Translations under genes and position numbers: made by a program
Notes under the pieces: model-generated
What the model was told of the DNA's origin: nothing
What the model saw: only the letters and a program-made list of their open reading frames with translations
Databases searched by the model: none
Shown: positions 29,633 to 37,555 of the stretch, piece by piece
How positions within the stretch are numbered: position 1 is the first letter of the stretch
Layout: each line of letters begins with the position of its first letter
From: JBOCEF01 sp047610385
GTDB taxonomy: Bacteria; Pseudomonadota; Alphaproteobacteria; Rhodobacterales; Rhodobacteraceae
Length of the DNA: 64,000 nt
Direction: 5' to 3'
Assembly (NCBI GenBank): GCA_047610385.1
Contig: JBLGAC010000020.1
Coordinates: forward strand, 1-64,000

Positions 29633-31576
29633 ATGTCCGATAAAATGTATCCGCCCTCGGCTGAACTCGCCGCTTCGGCCCATGCGAACGCCGCGAAATA
29701 TGCTGAGATGTACGCCGCATCTGTCAACGACCCGGATGCGTTCTGGGGCGAGCAGGGCAAGCGGCTTGACTGGATCAAGCCCTATTCCGTCGTCAAGAAC
29801 ACATCGTTTGATTACGGCGCAGTGTCGATCAAGTGGTTTGAGGACGGCACCCTGAACGTCTGCGCCAACTGCGTTGATCGGCATCTGGCAACCCGCGCCG
29901 ACCAAGTGGCGATCATCTGGGAAGGCGACGACATCGCCACCAGCGCCCACATCACCTATCGCCAATTGCACGAACAGGTCTGCCGCTTCGCCAATGTGCT
30001 GAAAAAGCTGGGCGTGGAAAAAGGCGACCGGGTGGTGATCTATATGCCCATGGTGCCCGAGGCCGCCTATGCCATGCTGGCCTGCGCGCGCATCGGCGCG
30101 GTGCATTCCATCGTTTTCGCGGGTTTTTCCGCCGATGCGCTGGCTGATCGGGTCAATGACAGCGCCGCGAAACTGGTCATCACCGCTGATCACGCCCCGC
30201 GCGGCGGCAAGGCGACCAAGCTGAAAGACGCGGCGAATGCGGCGCTGCTGCGCTGCGACGACCATGTAAAATGCCTCGTGGTGCGGCGCACTGGCGGGCA
30301 GGTGGCGTGGGTTGAAGGCCGCGATCATTGGCTACATCAGGAAATGAAGACGGTTTCCGCCGATTGCCCGCCCGAAGAAATGAACGCCGAGGATCCGCTA
30401 TTCGTGCTCTACACGTCCGGCTCTACGGGCAAACCCAAGGGCGTGGTGCACACGACGGGCGGCTATCTGCTTTATGCCGCGTTCACCCATGAATATGTCT
30501 TCGATTACCGCGAAGGCGATGTCTTTTGGTGCACTGCCGATGTGGGCTGGGTGACGGGCCACAGCTATATTGTCTATGGCCCGCTGGCCAACGGCGCCAC
30601 CACGCTGATGTTCGAAGGCGTGCCGACCTATCCCGACGTGGGCCGGTTCTGGGAAGTGTGCGAAAAGCACAAGGTCAACCAGTTCTATACCGCACCGACC
30701 GCCATCCGCGCCTTGATGGGGCAGGGCGACGCGCCGGTCGAAAAGCATGATCTGTCATCCTTGCGCATCCTCGGCACCGTTGGGGAACCGATCAACCCTG
30801 AGGCATGGAACTGGTACAACAAGGTCGTCGGCAAGGAAAAATGCCCGATTGTCGACACCTGGTGGCAGACCGAAACCGGCGGCCACATGATCACCTCGCT
30901 GCCCGGCGCCATCCCGGCCAAGCCGGGATCGGCCACCCTGCCGTTCTTTGGCGTGCAGCCGGTGGTGCTGGATCCGACCTCCGGTGTGTTGATCGAAGGC
31001 AACGGGGTTGAGGGGGTTCTGGCCATTGCCGACAGTTGGCCCGGCCAGATGCGCACCATCTTCGGCGATCATGAGCGGTTCATGGAGACGTATTTCAGCC
31101 AATACAAAGGCTACTACTTCTCTGGCGATGGCTGCCGGCGTGACGAAGACGGCTACTACTGGATCACCGGGCGCGTTGACGACGTGATCAACGTATCAGG
31201 CCACCGCATGGGCACGGCTGAGGTGGAATCAGCTTTGGTCGCCCACGAAGCCGTCGCCGAGGCCGCCGTGGTCGGCTGCCCGCATCCGGTGAAGGGGCAG
31301 GGCATTTACTGCTACGTCACCCTCATGAACGGGGTGGAGCCGACCGACGCCCTGCGCGTTGAATTGCAGGCTTGGGTGCGCCGCGAAATCGGCCCGATCG
31401 CCAAGCCGGACATCATCCAATGGGCGCCGGGCTTGCCTAAAACCCGCTCAGGCAAGATCATGCGCCGCATCCTGCGCAAGATTGCCGAGAACGACGTGGA
31501 CGCGCTGGGCGACATCTCAACCCTCGCCGATCCGTCGGTGGTTGAGGACCTGATCGCCAACCGCCTGGGTGCCTAA
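29633..31576 (+). CDS. acs: Acetyl-CoA synthetase
   Basis: A 647-residue AMP-forming acyl-CoA synthetase. It has the P-loop VLYTSGSTGKPKGVVHTTGG, the acetate-pocket motif DTWWQTETGG (Trp that limits the pocket to short acids), the hinge GRVDDVINVSGHRMGTAEVE and the acetylatable lysine in PKTRSGKIMRRILRKIA. The reaction is acetate + ATP + CoA to acetyl-CoA + AMP + PPi in the cytoplasm. The ATG at 29633 sits behind GGAGG with ideal spacing; two earlier in-frame starts lack this. As the last gene of the transporter operon it would activate the imported acid. A strong terminator follows. Confidence 0.93.
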   Translation: MSDKMYPPSAELAASAHANAAKYAEMYAASVNDPDAFWGEQGKRLDWIKPYSVVKNTSFDYGAVSIKWFEDGTLNVCANCVDRHLATRADQVAIIWEGDDIATSAHITYRQLHEQVCRFANVLKKLGVEKGDRVVIYMPMVPEAAYAMLACARIGAVHSIVFAGFSADALADRVNDSAAKLVITADHAPRGGKATKLKDAANAALLRCDDHVKCLVVRRTGGQVAWVEGRDHWLHQEMKTVSADCPPEEMNAEDPLFVLYTSGSTGKPKGVVHTTGGYLLYAAFTHEYVFDYREGDVFWCTADVGWVTGHSYIVYGPLANGATTLMFEGVPTYPDVGRFWEVCEKHKVNQFYTAPTAIRALMGQGDAPVEKHDLSSLRILGTVGEPINPEAWNWYNKVVGKEKCPIVDTWWQTETGGHMITSLPGAIPAKPGSATLPFFGVQPVVLDPTSGVLIEGNGVEGVLAIADSWPGQMRTIFGDHERFMETYFSQYKGYYFSGDGCRRDEDGYYWITGRVDDVINVSGHRMGTAEVESALVAHEAVAEAAVVGCPHPVKGQGIYCYVTLMNGVEPTDALRVELQAWVRREIGPIAKPDIIQWAPGLPKTRSGKIMRRILRKIAENDVDALGDISTLADPSVVEDLIANRLGA

Positions 31577-31626
31577 GTCCCTGCCGGGTTGGCAAATCGG
31601 ACCTCAATATGGTCCGACAACACGCG

Positions 31627-31661
31627 AAAGGCCCCGGCGCAACCAGCGCCGAGGCCTTTTT
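31627..31661 (+). terminator. Rho-independent terminator after acs
   Basis: AAAGGCCCCGGCGC (31627-31640), loop AACCA, GCGCCGAGGCCTTTT and a T5 run ending at 31661. The stem has one mismatch. It closes the six-gene transporter-acs transcript. Confidence 0.9.
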
Positions 31662-32129
31662 ATTTGATGGTGAGAGAAAACGGAGCAGGCGTAAATATAA
31701 AAAGATTTGAGTTGCGGAAAACGCTTAGATGGCAGCCGAGTGCCCCAAGGTTTTAGGCCAGCTCCAGGTTTTTTAGATTTGGGATGCGAAAAAACGGTTG
31801 TGTGGAGCGCCTATTTCGCAATCTACACGTCGCGTGGCTCCGGTTTTTGCAAGGATTATGGTTGCGCTACTTTCGCTCAGCCCAGCGAGTGCGCAGGTAA
31901 ACAGATACAGGCAGTCTTCCATCTCGGCGCAGCCGCTTACAAGCCTGCCAATCACAACATGAGCATCTGTGGGCAAGGCTCCAAAATAGGAACCGTCTCA
32001 ACCAAGCTCTATGAGCCATATGTGGCGAATTCTTCAAATAGCTTTGATGACACGTCGCGCAATCTGATTTGCGTGAACCTCGCCCCACACCGCCAAGTGA
32101 AATTCGCCAGAGCCTTTGACGCCCCCCCC
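31662..32129. other. A/T-richer spacer between acs terminator and bpt
   Basis: 468 bases of lower G+C than the surroundings. The only coding-like signal is the minus-strand remnant at 31773-31997. A long + strand open frame runs through here into bpt but has no family features and is antisense to bpt, so it is not called. Confidence 0.5.
31773..31997 (-). pseudogene. Probable remnant of an unidentified gene
   Basis: On the minus strand a 74-codon open stretch follows an in-frame TGA (32000-31998) and reads DGSYFGALPTDAHVVIGRLV, then SGCAEMEDCLYLFTCALAGL, then ILAKTGATRRVDCEI. It has the balanced composition of a helical protein rather than a GC-shadow frame. It lacks an ATG (the first possible start is TTG at 31976) and stops early. 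The alternative frame upstream contains MAHRAWLRRFLF, suggesting a frame shift. I read it as a decayed gene; the family is not identified. Confidence 0.35.
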
Positions 32130-32945
32130 TCAGCCGTCGATCAGCCGTGCCACCTGTTCCGCAATCGGGTCAGGGCCGTGCGAGGCAGCATCGGCCTCTA
32201 CTTCATCGGGGTGGTTCACGGGACGCCAGACGTCGTTCTGGTGCACCTCAAACGGACGATAGAGCGATTTGTACGCCATCTTCGGCGATCCGGGCACCCA
32301 ATACCCCAAATAGACGTAGGGCAGCCCCGCCGCCCGCGCAATTTCCACATGATCGAGGATCATATAAGCGCCGAAACTGCGCCCACGCATGGTCGGCTCA
32401 AAGAAACTGTAGACCATCGACAGCCCGTCATTCAGCACGTCCGTCAGGCACGCGCCAACCAGTTCGGGCGCGCTGCCGTCAGGGTCCGGGCGGCGGTATT
32501 CTACCAGCCGGGTGCGCACAGGGGTTTCTTCGACCATCGCTGCGAATTCGAAGATGTCCATCTCAGCCATCCCACCATCGGCGTGGCGGGCGTCCAGATA
32601 GCGGCGGAACAGGCGATATTGTTCATCGGTTGCTTCAGGCGGCAGCGCGCGGCGCAGAATGTCGGCGTTGCGTTTGATGATGCGGCGCTGCCCGCGTGAT
32701 GGCTGGAACGCGTCGACCGGGATGCGGGTTGAAAGGCAGGCCGAGCACCCCGCGCAAGACGGTCGGTAGACCACGCCCTGACTGCGCCGGAACCCGCGCA
32801 GCGACAGCAGATCATTGACCGAAGCCGCGTCAGGATTGCGCAGGGTCGTGAACAGCTTTCGCTCCGACCGCCCCTCCAGATACGGGCAGGGCTGGGGCGC
32901 GGTGACGAAGAATTGTGGCGCAATCCGGCCCTGATGGTGGCTCAT
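32130..32945 (-). CDS. bpt: Aspartate/glutamate leucyltransferase (Bpt)
   Basis: A 271-residue aminoacyl-tRNA-protein transferase. Family marks are CPYLEGRSERKLFTTL, GFRRSQGVVYRPSCAGCSAC (paired cysteines), MVYSFFEPTMRGRSFGAYMILDHVEIA and YLGYWVPGSPKMAYKSLYRPFEV. Bpt adds Leu from Leu-tRNA to N-terminal Asp/Glu (or oxidised residues) so that ClpS-ClpAP can degrade the protein. The start at 32945 follows GGGA. It is a single gene. Confidence 0.94.
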   Translation of the reverse strand: MSHHQGRIAPQFFVTAPQPCPYLEGRSERKLFTTLRNPDAASVNDLLSLRGFRRSQGVVYRPSCAGCSACLSTRIPVDAFQPSRGQRRIIKRNADILRRALPPEATDEQYRLFRRYLDARHADGGMAEMDIFEFAAMVEETPVRTRLVEYRRPDPDGSAPELVGACLTDVLNDGLSMVYSFFEPTMRGRSFGAYMILDHVEIARAAGLPYVYLGYWVPGSPKMAYKSLYRPFEVHQNDVWRPVNHPDEVEADAASHGPDPIAEQVARLIDG

Positions 32946-33067
32946 ACGGCATCCCGATCTGAAGACATGGGTCAGGAAACGTAGCAGGCGCAGGCGCTGG
33001 CGTCATCTGCGAAAACGGGTGCGCCGCCGGCATCTGAGGCCGGCGGCCTGGGTCATGCCTTTGGCAG

Positions 33068-33649
33068 TCAGGTTGCTTTGCGTTTGCGGCGTCGTCCTGC
33101 CAGCCCCAAGATGATCAGCGCGCCTGCCAACAGCGGTGCCGCGGCCGGGACGGGCACGGAGCTGGTCAACAGATTCACCACCAGGGTTTGTCCACCGTTG
33201 TAGTCGACCGGGCCAAAGAGGAAGGACACGCTGCTTGAGGTAAAGCTGAGCATGCCGGGGCTGAAACCGGGCAAATCGGTCGAAAAAGTGATGCAGGTGA
33301 TGCCGGACCCAAAGCTGAGGTCAGAGATGACGATCTCATGATCCGCAATCGTGCCGCCGGTGCCGCCGTTTGGGCCGAAGATAAAGACGATGCTGTCCGC
33401 CTCGGGGTTGCTGGACAGGTTGTTGCCGCCAGACAGCTAAACCACATCCGACAGACCTGCGGTGACCGTGGTCGTGCAAGGCGAACTGCCCACTACGGCG
33501 GCGCAATAATCGAAGCCGCTGCTGGGGATGATGCGATTGAGCGATATGGTGTCGCCCACAAGGCTGGCGGCTTGACCCGCGGCGGGCGCAAGAAACGCTG
33601 CGGCACCGATCAAGGCGATGCGAAGCGGCGAAAACAGCGTGTTTGGCGT
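33068..33649 (-). pseudogene. VPLPA-CTERM-like sorting-signal protein, inactivated
   Basis: One continuous minus-strand frame reads from 33649 to the TGA at 33068, interrupted only by an in-frame TAG at 33439-33437. The N-terminal part has a signal peptide (LRIALIGAAAFLAPAAGQAA), the middle is Ser/Thr/Gly-rich with few Cys, and the end is a sorting signal: VPVPAAAPLLAGALIILGLA then GRRRKRKAT. A good Shine-Dalgarno (GAAGGA) stands upstream, but the expected start position is ACG (33649-33647) and no ATG/GTG/TTG lies near it. Lost start plus amber codon argue for a true pseudogene. No exosortase gene is in the window. Confidence 0.8.
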
Positions 33650-33766
33650 GGTGAAAATTCCTTCGGGTTCGGATGTGCGGATTTATGAATCTAACGCGTC
33701 CGGCGCCCGCTGATCAAGTGTGGCGGCTTCCTATTTCAAGCACCCCGGCAGACCCCCAAAACGCAA

Positions 33767-33799
33767 GACGCCCCCACCCCGATCGGGGGTGAGGGCGTC
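33767..33799 (-). terminator. Hairpin after the DUF2852 gene
   Basis: GACGCCCCCACCCC (33767-33780), loop GATCG, GGGGTGAGGGCGTC (33786-33799): a 14-bp stem with one mismatch, 21 bases beyond the DUF2852 stop in its reading direction. The T-run is weak (CTTGCGTTTT). Confidence 0.6.
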
Positions 33800-33820
33800 A
33801 TCTGCGCGGTGCGGCGTGGA

Positions 33821-34219
33821 TCAGGCCGGGACGGCGTCGTCCATGTCGGGCGCGGGCGGCGGGGACGGGCGGTGGCGCTTGTCCATGAACTGCTCGAACT
33901 CTGACTGGTCCTTGGCCTGACGCAGCTTTTCAAGGAACTGCTCAAAGGCGGCCTGCTCATCCTCAAGCCTGCGCAGGGTTTCTTCGCGGTAGGCGTCAAA
34001 GGCGTAGTTGCCGGTGGGGATGAAGGTCTTGCGCCCGAAGCCTCGGTTTCGCTTGCCAAGTTTGCCCATGCGTCCGCTCCAGATCATGTAGAAAAGAATG
34101 GCCAGGCCCAGCGGCCAGACCACAATGAACCCGACGACCATCGCGGCGATCCAGGCGGGTTTGCCCATGTCGTCCAATTTGGCCTCGGCGGCTTTCAGCC
34201 ATGCGGTAATGCGTTCCAT
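33821..34219 (-). CDS. DUF2852 membrane protein
   Basis: A 132-residue protein with one strong membrane segment, WIAAMVVGFIVVWPLGLAIL, followed by FYMIWSGRMG and the family motif TGNYAFDAYREETLRRLEDE. The C-terminus is a charged helix, probably a coiled coil (EEQAAFEQFLEKLRQAKDQ-like), then a Pro-rich tail. I chose the ATG at 34219 because GGAG lies 5 bases upstream; the ATG at 34228 has no site. Function unknown; conserved in Rhizobiales and Rhodobacterales. Confidence 0.85.
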   Translation of the reverse strand: MERITAWLKAAEAKLDDMGKPAWIAAMVVGFIVVWPLGLAILFYMIWSGRMGKLGKRNRGFGRKTFIPTGNYAFDAYREETLRRLEDEQAAFEQFLEKLRQAKDQSEFEQFMDKRHRPSPPPAPDMDDAVPA

Positions 34220-34319
34220 CTGCTCCATCCATCGTTGCAGGGTGATGTGAATGTTATTTACATTTACATAATTGGGGGGCGTTAGACGCGCCGTCAAGAC
34301 CCGCCCGTAAAAATCCGCG

Positions 34320-34961
34320 TCAGTCTTCGCCTTGGATCAGTCCCAGACCGCGCAGATAGACCAGCGTGCCTGATTCCAGCAGGTCTTCGGGGGATATCGG
34401 AGCGCCCAGCCCGGCAGAATTGCGCGCGAACAGCTCGACAACCCCGTGGCTCATCGCCCAGATATGCGCGCTCATCATCCGGGCGAGGGGGCGCTTTTCC
34501 GGGGCGGCGCGTTCGATCAGCGCCTCTGCGGCGCGGCGCATGGCACCTTGGGCGCGCTCAGCCTCGGCGCGCAGGGCCGGGTCGGCGTCAAGGTCCAGCC
34601 CCGCCTCAAACATGGCGATGTAATAGCCCGGTTCGTGCCGCGCAAAGGCCAGATAGGCGCGTCCGACCTTTCCGAAAGCGGCGAGCGGCGAAGGCTTGCC
34701 GCTGTTCCACGCATCGTCCAGCAGGTCGGCGAACAGGCCAAAGCCCCGCAGCGCCGCCTCAGCGATCAGCGCCTCGCGGCTGGGAAAATGGCGATAGGGG
34801 GCGGCGGGGCTGACCCCGGCCTCCCGCGCCACTTCGGCAAAGGAAAAGCCGTGCGGGCCCTTTTCGGCGATCAGCTTCAGCGCGGCCGTGACCAGCGCCT
34901 CGCGCAGGTTGCCGTGGTGATAGCCGCGCCGCCTGCCGGAGGTGTCTTCGCTTGGGGTCAT
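34320..34961 (-). CDS. TetR/AcrR-family transcriptional regulator
   Basis: A 213-residue repressor. The N-terminal helix-turn-helix is YHHGNLREALVTAALKLIAE then FAEVAREAGVSPAAPYRHFP. The ligand domain is of the TetR_C_33/WHG type, with AHIWAMSHGVVELFARN. The ligand is unknown. The start at 34961 gives the standard start spacing before the HTH; the upstream frame is Cys/Pro-rich noise. It diverges from the ABC exporter at 35499, which is a plausible target (inference). Confidence 0.88.
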   Translation of the reverse strand: MTPSEDTSGRRRGYHHGNLREALVTAALKLIAEKGPHGFSFAEVAREAGVSPAAPYRHFPSREALIAEAALRGFGLFADLLDDAWNSGKPSPLAAFGKVGRAYLAFARHEPGYYIAMFEAGLDLDADPALRAEAERAQGAMRRAAEALIERAAPEKRPLARMMSAHIWAMSHGVVELFARNSAGLGAPISPEDLLESGTLVYLRGLGLIQGED

Positions 34962-35498
34962 ACCGCTCAATACAGGGGCGGCCGGTGCGGATGCAATGCG
35001 GATGCGCAGGGTGCAGGGGGCAGCGCGGATGCGCAGGGGATGGTGCAGCGCGCACGCCAAAAAAAATGCCCCCCCCCCTGGATCCGCGGCAACCGCGCGA
35101 TTGCGCAGAAGATGCGGACCCAAGGGGCAGGGACGGGCGCAGCATGTGGGCGCCCACGCCCGGGACACGGCTCATCTTCGATCTTGCTTCCGCAGGGACC
35201 GCCGTTTCGTGGGGAACGGTGGTCTACGCGCGTCAGGGGCGCACGCGCAAAGGCAAAGCCGAAAAACCGGAACCGCGCCGCTGTTGTCGGGCGTTGTACG
35301 CCGCCCGGTCAGATACGCGTCTCGATTCGAAACATTAACAGACTGCTCATTTTTCCAGCTTGTGGCATACCCCAGTCCGGGTATGCGCGGTCTGCCGGGC
35401 TGCGTCTGTGCGCCGCTGCGCTGTTTTTCGCTCATTGCCGCGCCCTGCGCCCGTTGATACACCCATCCCAGCCCATTCAGCCCAGCCGGAGATGCCCC
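34962..35498. other. Long divergent intergenic region with low-complexity tracts
   Basis: 537 bases between the TetR gene and the ABC exporter, without a credible gene. Near the regulator it holds a repeated GCGGATGCGCAGGG (two copies, within 35000-35040) and the homopolymers at 35059-35078. The rest shows no clear promoter match; the end has GGAGA before the exporter start. Confidence 0.5.
35059..35078. repeat. Homopolymer pair A8 and C10
   Basis: A8 (35059-35066), TG, then C10 (35069-35078). Runs of this length are prone to replication slippage. Confidence 0.9.
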
Positions 35499-37283
35499 TT
35501 GTCCCAGGATCCCAACGCCCCCGGGGCGCCGGAGCGCGCAAAAGCGAAATCGGTCGGCGCGTTGCGCGGCCTTGGCCCGTTCGTGCTGCCGTATCGGCTG
35601 CTTGGCTTGGGCGCAATTGTGATGCTGCTGTTGACCACCGTGCTGAACCTGACGCTGCCGATTGCGGCGGGCAGGGTGGTGAACGGGTTCTCAGCGGAAG
35701 ACGTCGCGCTGATGGACAGCTATTTTGTCGCCGCCATCGCCATCGCCGCGGCGCTGGCGCTGGCAACCGCTGCGCGGTTCTACCTGATCACACGGCTGGG
35801 GGAGCGGGTGATCGCCGACATCCGCAGCGCGGTCTATAACAAGGTCGTCGGCATGTCCCCGGCGTTCTATGAGACGCTGATGACCGGAGAGGTGCTGTCG
35901 CGCCTGACCACCGACACCACGCTGATCCTGTCGGTGCTGGGATCGTCGGCCTCCATCGCGCTGCGCAACCTGTTGCTGCTGATCGGCGGCATGGGGCTGA
36001 TGTTCTGGACCTCGCCCAAGCTGGCGGCCTATGCGCTGCTGATCGTGCCGCTGGTGGTGCTGCCGATCCTGGTGCTCGGGCGCCGTGTGCGCCGCCTCAG
36101 CCGCGAAAGCCAGGACCGGGTTGCGGCATCCTCGGCCACCGCGTCGGAAACGCTGCTCGCGGCCCAGACGGTGCAGGCCTATACCCACGAAGCGCAAAGC
36201 CGCGCGCGATATGGCCGCTTGATCGAGGAAGCGTTCGATTTCGCCCGCCAGCGGATTCTGGCACGCAGCCAGTTGGCCGCATTCGTGATCTTTTTGGTGT
36301 TCACCGGGGTTGTCGGCCTGTTGTGGATCGGCGCCACCGATCTGCGCGAAGGCCGGATTACCGCAGGCGAACTGGTGCAGTTTTTGATCTATTCGGTGAT
36401 GGTCGCAGGCGGCGTCGGCGCGATGTCTGAGGTCTGGGGCGAGGTCCAGCGCGCTGCGGGCGCCACCGAACGTCTTATCGACCTGCTGCATGCGGAGGAC
36501 ACCGTTCAGCCCCCCGCGTCGCCGATTGCGCTGCCATCCCCGGCGCGCGGTGAAATCGCGTTCCAAGACGTGGTGTTCCGCTATCCCACCCGTCCCGAAA
36601 TCGCGGCGCTGGACGGCGTGTCGCTGAACGTCAAGGCGGGGGAAACCGTGGCGCTGGTTGGCCCGTCCGGCGCGGGCAAGACCACGATTTTTCAGCTGCT
36701 GCTGCGGTTTTATGATCCCAAAAGCGGGGCCGTGACGCTTGATGGCGTCAATGTCGCTGATGCCGATCTGCAGGACCTGCGTCGCCGCTTTGCGCTGGTT
36801 AGCCAGGACCCGGCGATCTTTGCTGACACCGTTGCGGCCAACATCCGGTTCGGGCGCACTGATGCGTCTGACGAAGATGTGATCGCCGCCGCCAAAGCCG
36901 CTGCCGCCCATGATTTCATTGAGGCGCTGCCGCTTGGCTACGGCGCGCAGGTCGGGGAACGCGGTGTGATGCTGTCGGGCGGGCAGAAGCAGCGCATCGC
37001 CATTGCCCGCGCGATTCTGCGCGACGCGCCGATCCTGCTGCTGGACGAAGCAACCTCAGCGCTGGACGCCGAAAGTGAACGTCTGGTGCAAGATGCCGTA
37101 ACGCGCTTGGCCGAAGGGCGGACCACCATCGTGATCGCCCATCGTCTTGCCACCGTCAAACAGGCCGACCGCATTCTGGTGATGGAGGGCGGAAAGATCG
37201 TCGCCATCGGCACCCATGACGCGCTGGTGGCTGAGGGCGGGCTTTATGCCCGGCTTGCGCGCCTGCAGTTCACTGAGGGCTGA
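35499..37283 (+). CDS. ABC exporter half-transporter (MsbA/ABCB-like)
   Basis: A 594-residue protein with a six-helix ABC membrane domain (about 25-330) and a nucleotide-binding domain. Walker A is LVGPSGAGKTTIFQLLL, the signature VMLSGGQKQRIAIARAILRD and Walker B PILLLDEATSALD; the H-loop is IVIAHRLATVKQADRI. It should work as a homodimer in the inner membrane, exporting a lipid, drug or peptide. I place the start at TTG 35499 because GGAGA lies 6 bases upstream and the family begins right after; the ATG at 35492 is in another frame. The divergent TetR gene may regulate it. Confidence 0.9.
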   Translation: MSQDPNAPGAPERAKAKSVGALRGLGPFVLPYRLLGLGAIVMLLLTTVLNLTLPIAAGRVVNGFSAEDVALMDSYFVAAIAIAAALALATAARFYLITRLGERVIADIRSAVYNKVVGMSPAFYETLMTGEVLSRLTTDTTLILSVLGSSASIALRNLLLLIGGMGLMFWTSPKLAAYALLIVPLVVLPILVLGRRVRRLSRESQDRVAASSATASETLLAAQTVQAYTHEAQSRARYGRLIEEAFDFARQRILARSQLAAFVIFLVFTGVVGLLWIGATDLREGRITAGELVQFLIYSVMVAGGVGAMSEVWGEVQRAAGATERLIDLLHAEDTVQPPASPIALPSPARGEIAFQDVVFRYPTRPEIAALDGVSLNVKAGETVALVGPSGAGKTTIFQLLLRFYDPKSGAVTLDGVNVADADLQDLRRRFALVSQDPAIFADTVAANIRFGRTDASDEDVIAAAKAAAAHDFIEALPLGYGAQVGERGVMLSGGQKQRIAIARAILRDAPILLLDEATSALDAESERLVQDAVTRLAEGRTTIVIAHRLATVKQADRILVMEGGKIVAIGTHDALVAEGGLYARLARLQFTEG

Positions 37284-37328
37284 ACGCGCAGGATTGTTTC
37301 GCCGATCGCAGCAGTGACGTAACGTTCC

Positions 37329-37343
37329 CGGTTGCGGCAACCG
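37329..37343. promoter_or_regulatory. Inverted repeat upstream of the acyl-CoA synthetase gene
   Basis: CGGTTG-CGG-CAACCG (37329-37343), a perfect 6-bp inverted repeat in an otherwise gene-free 272-bp spacer. It may be an operator or a small hairpin after the exporter gene. Confidence 0.4.
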
Positions 37344-37555
37344 TGCCATACGGTCATTTAATGAAACGCGCTCTGGTTTTAATGCCACGGCGCCGCGTTC
37401 GCGCGCCGGCCGCCGCGCCATCGCGGCGTGAAGGCATGCGCGACAGATATCGAACGGCCCGTGGGGCGAGGCGAGCGAGAGCGCCGCCGCCCCGAGGTCG
37501 AAGCAAATACGGCAAGCCGCGCCCGAAAGGCACCGGCTAAGGGGAGGACGACCTC

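Noticed and set aside
31707..32699. + strand open frame of 330 codons from the A/T-rich spacer into bpt
   Set aside because: Two thirds are antisense to bpt and the first third has no recognisable features or good ribosome site.
34446..35498. N-terminal extension of the ABC exporter frame up to 945 residues
   Set aside because: The extension is antisense to the TetR gene and non-conserved; a TTG with GGAGA upstream gives the normal 594-residue transporter.
37361..37540. Small Arg-rich open frame before the acyl-CoA synthetase
   Set aside because: About 60 codons of Arg/Pro/Ala typical of random GC-rich DNA, no ribosome site, no known small protein pattern.
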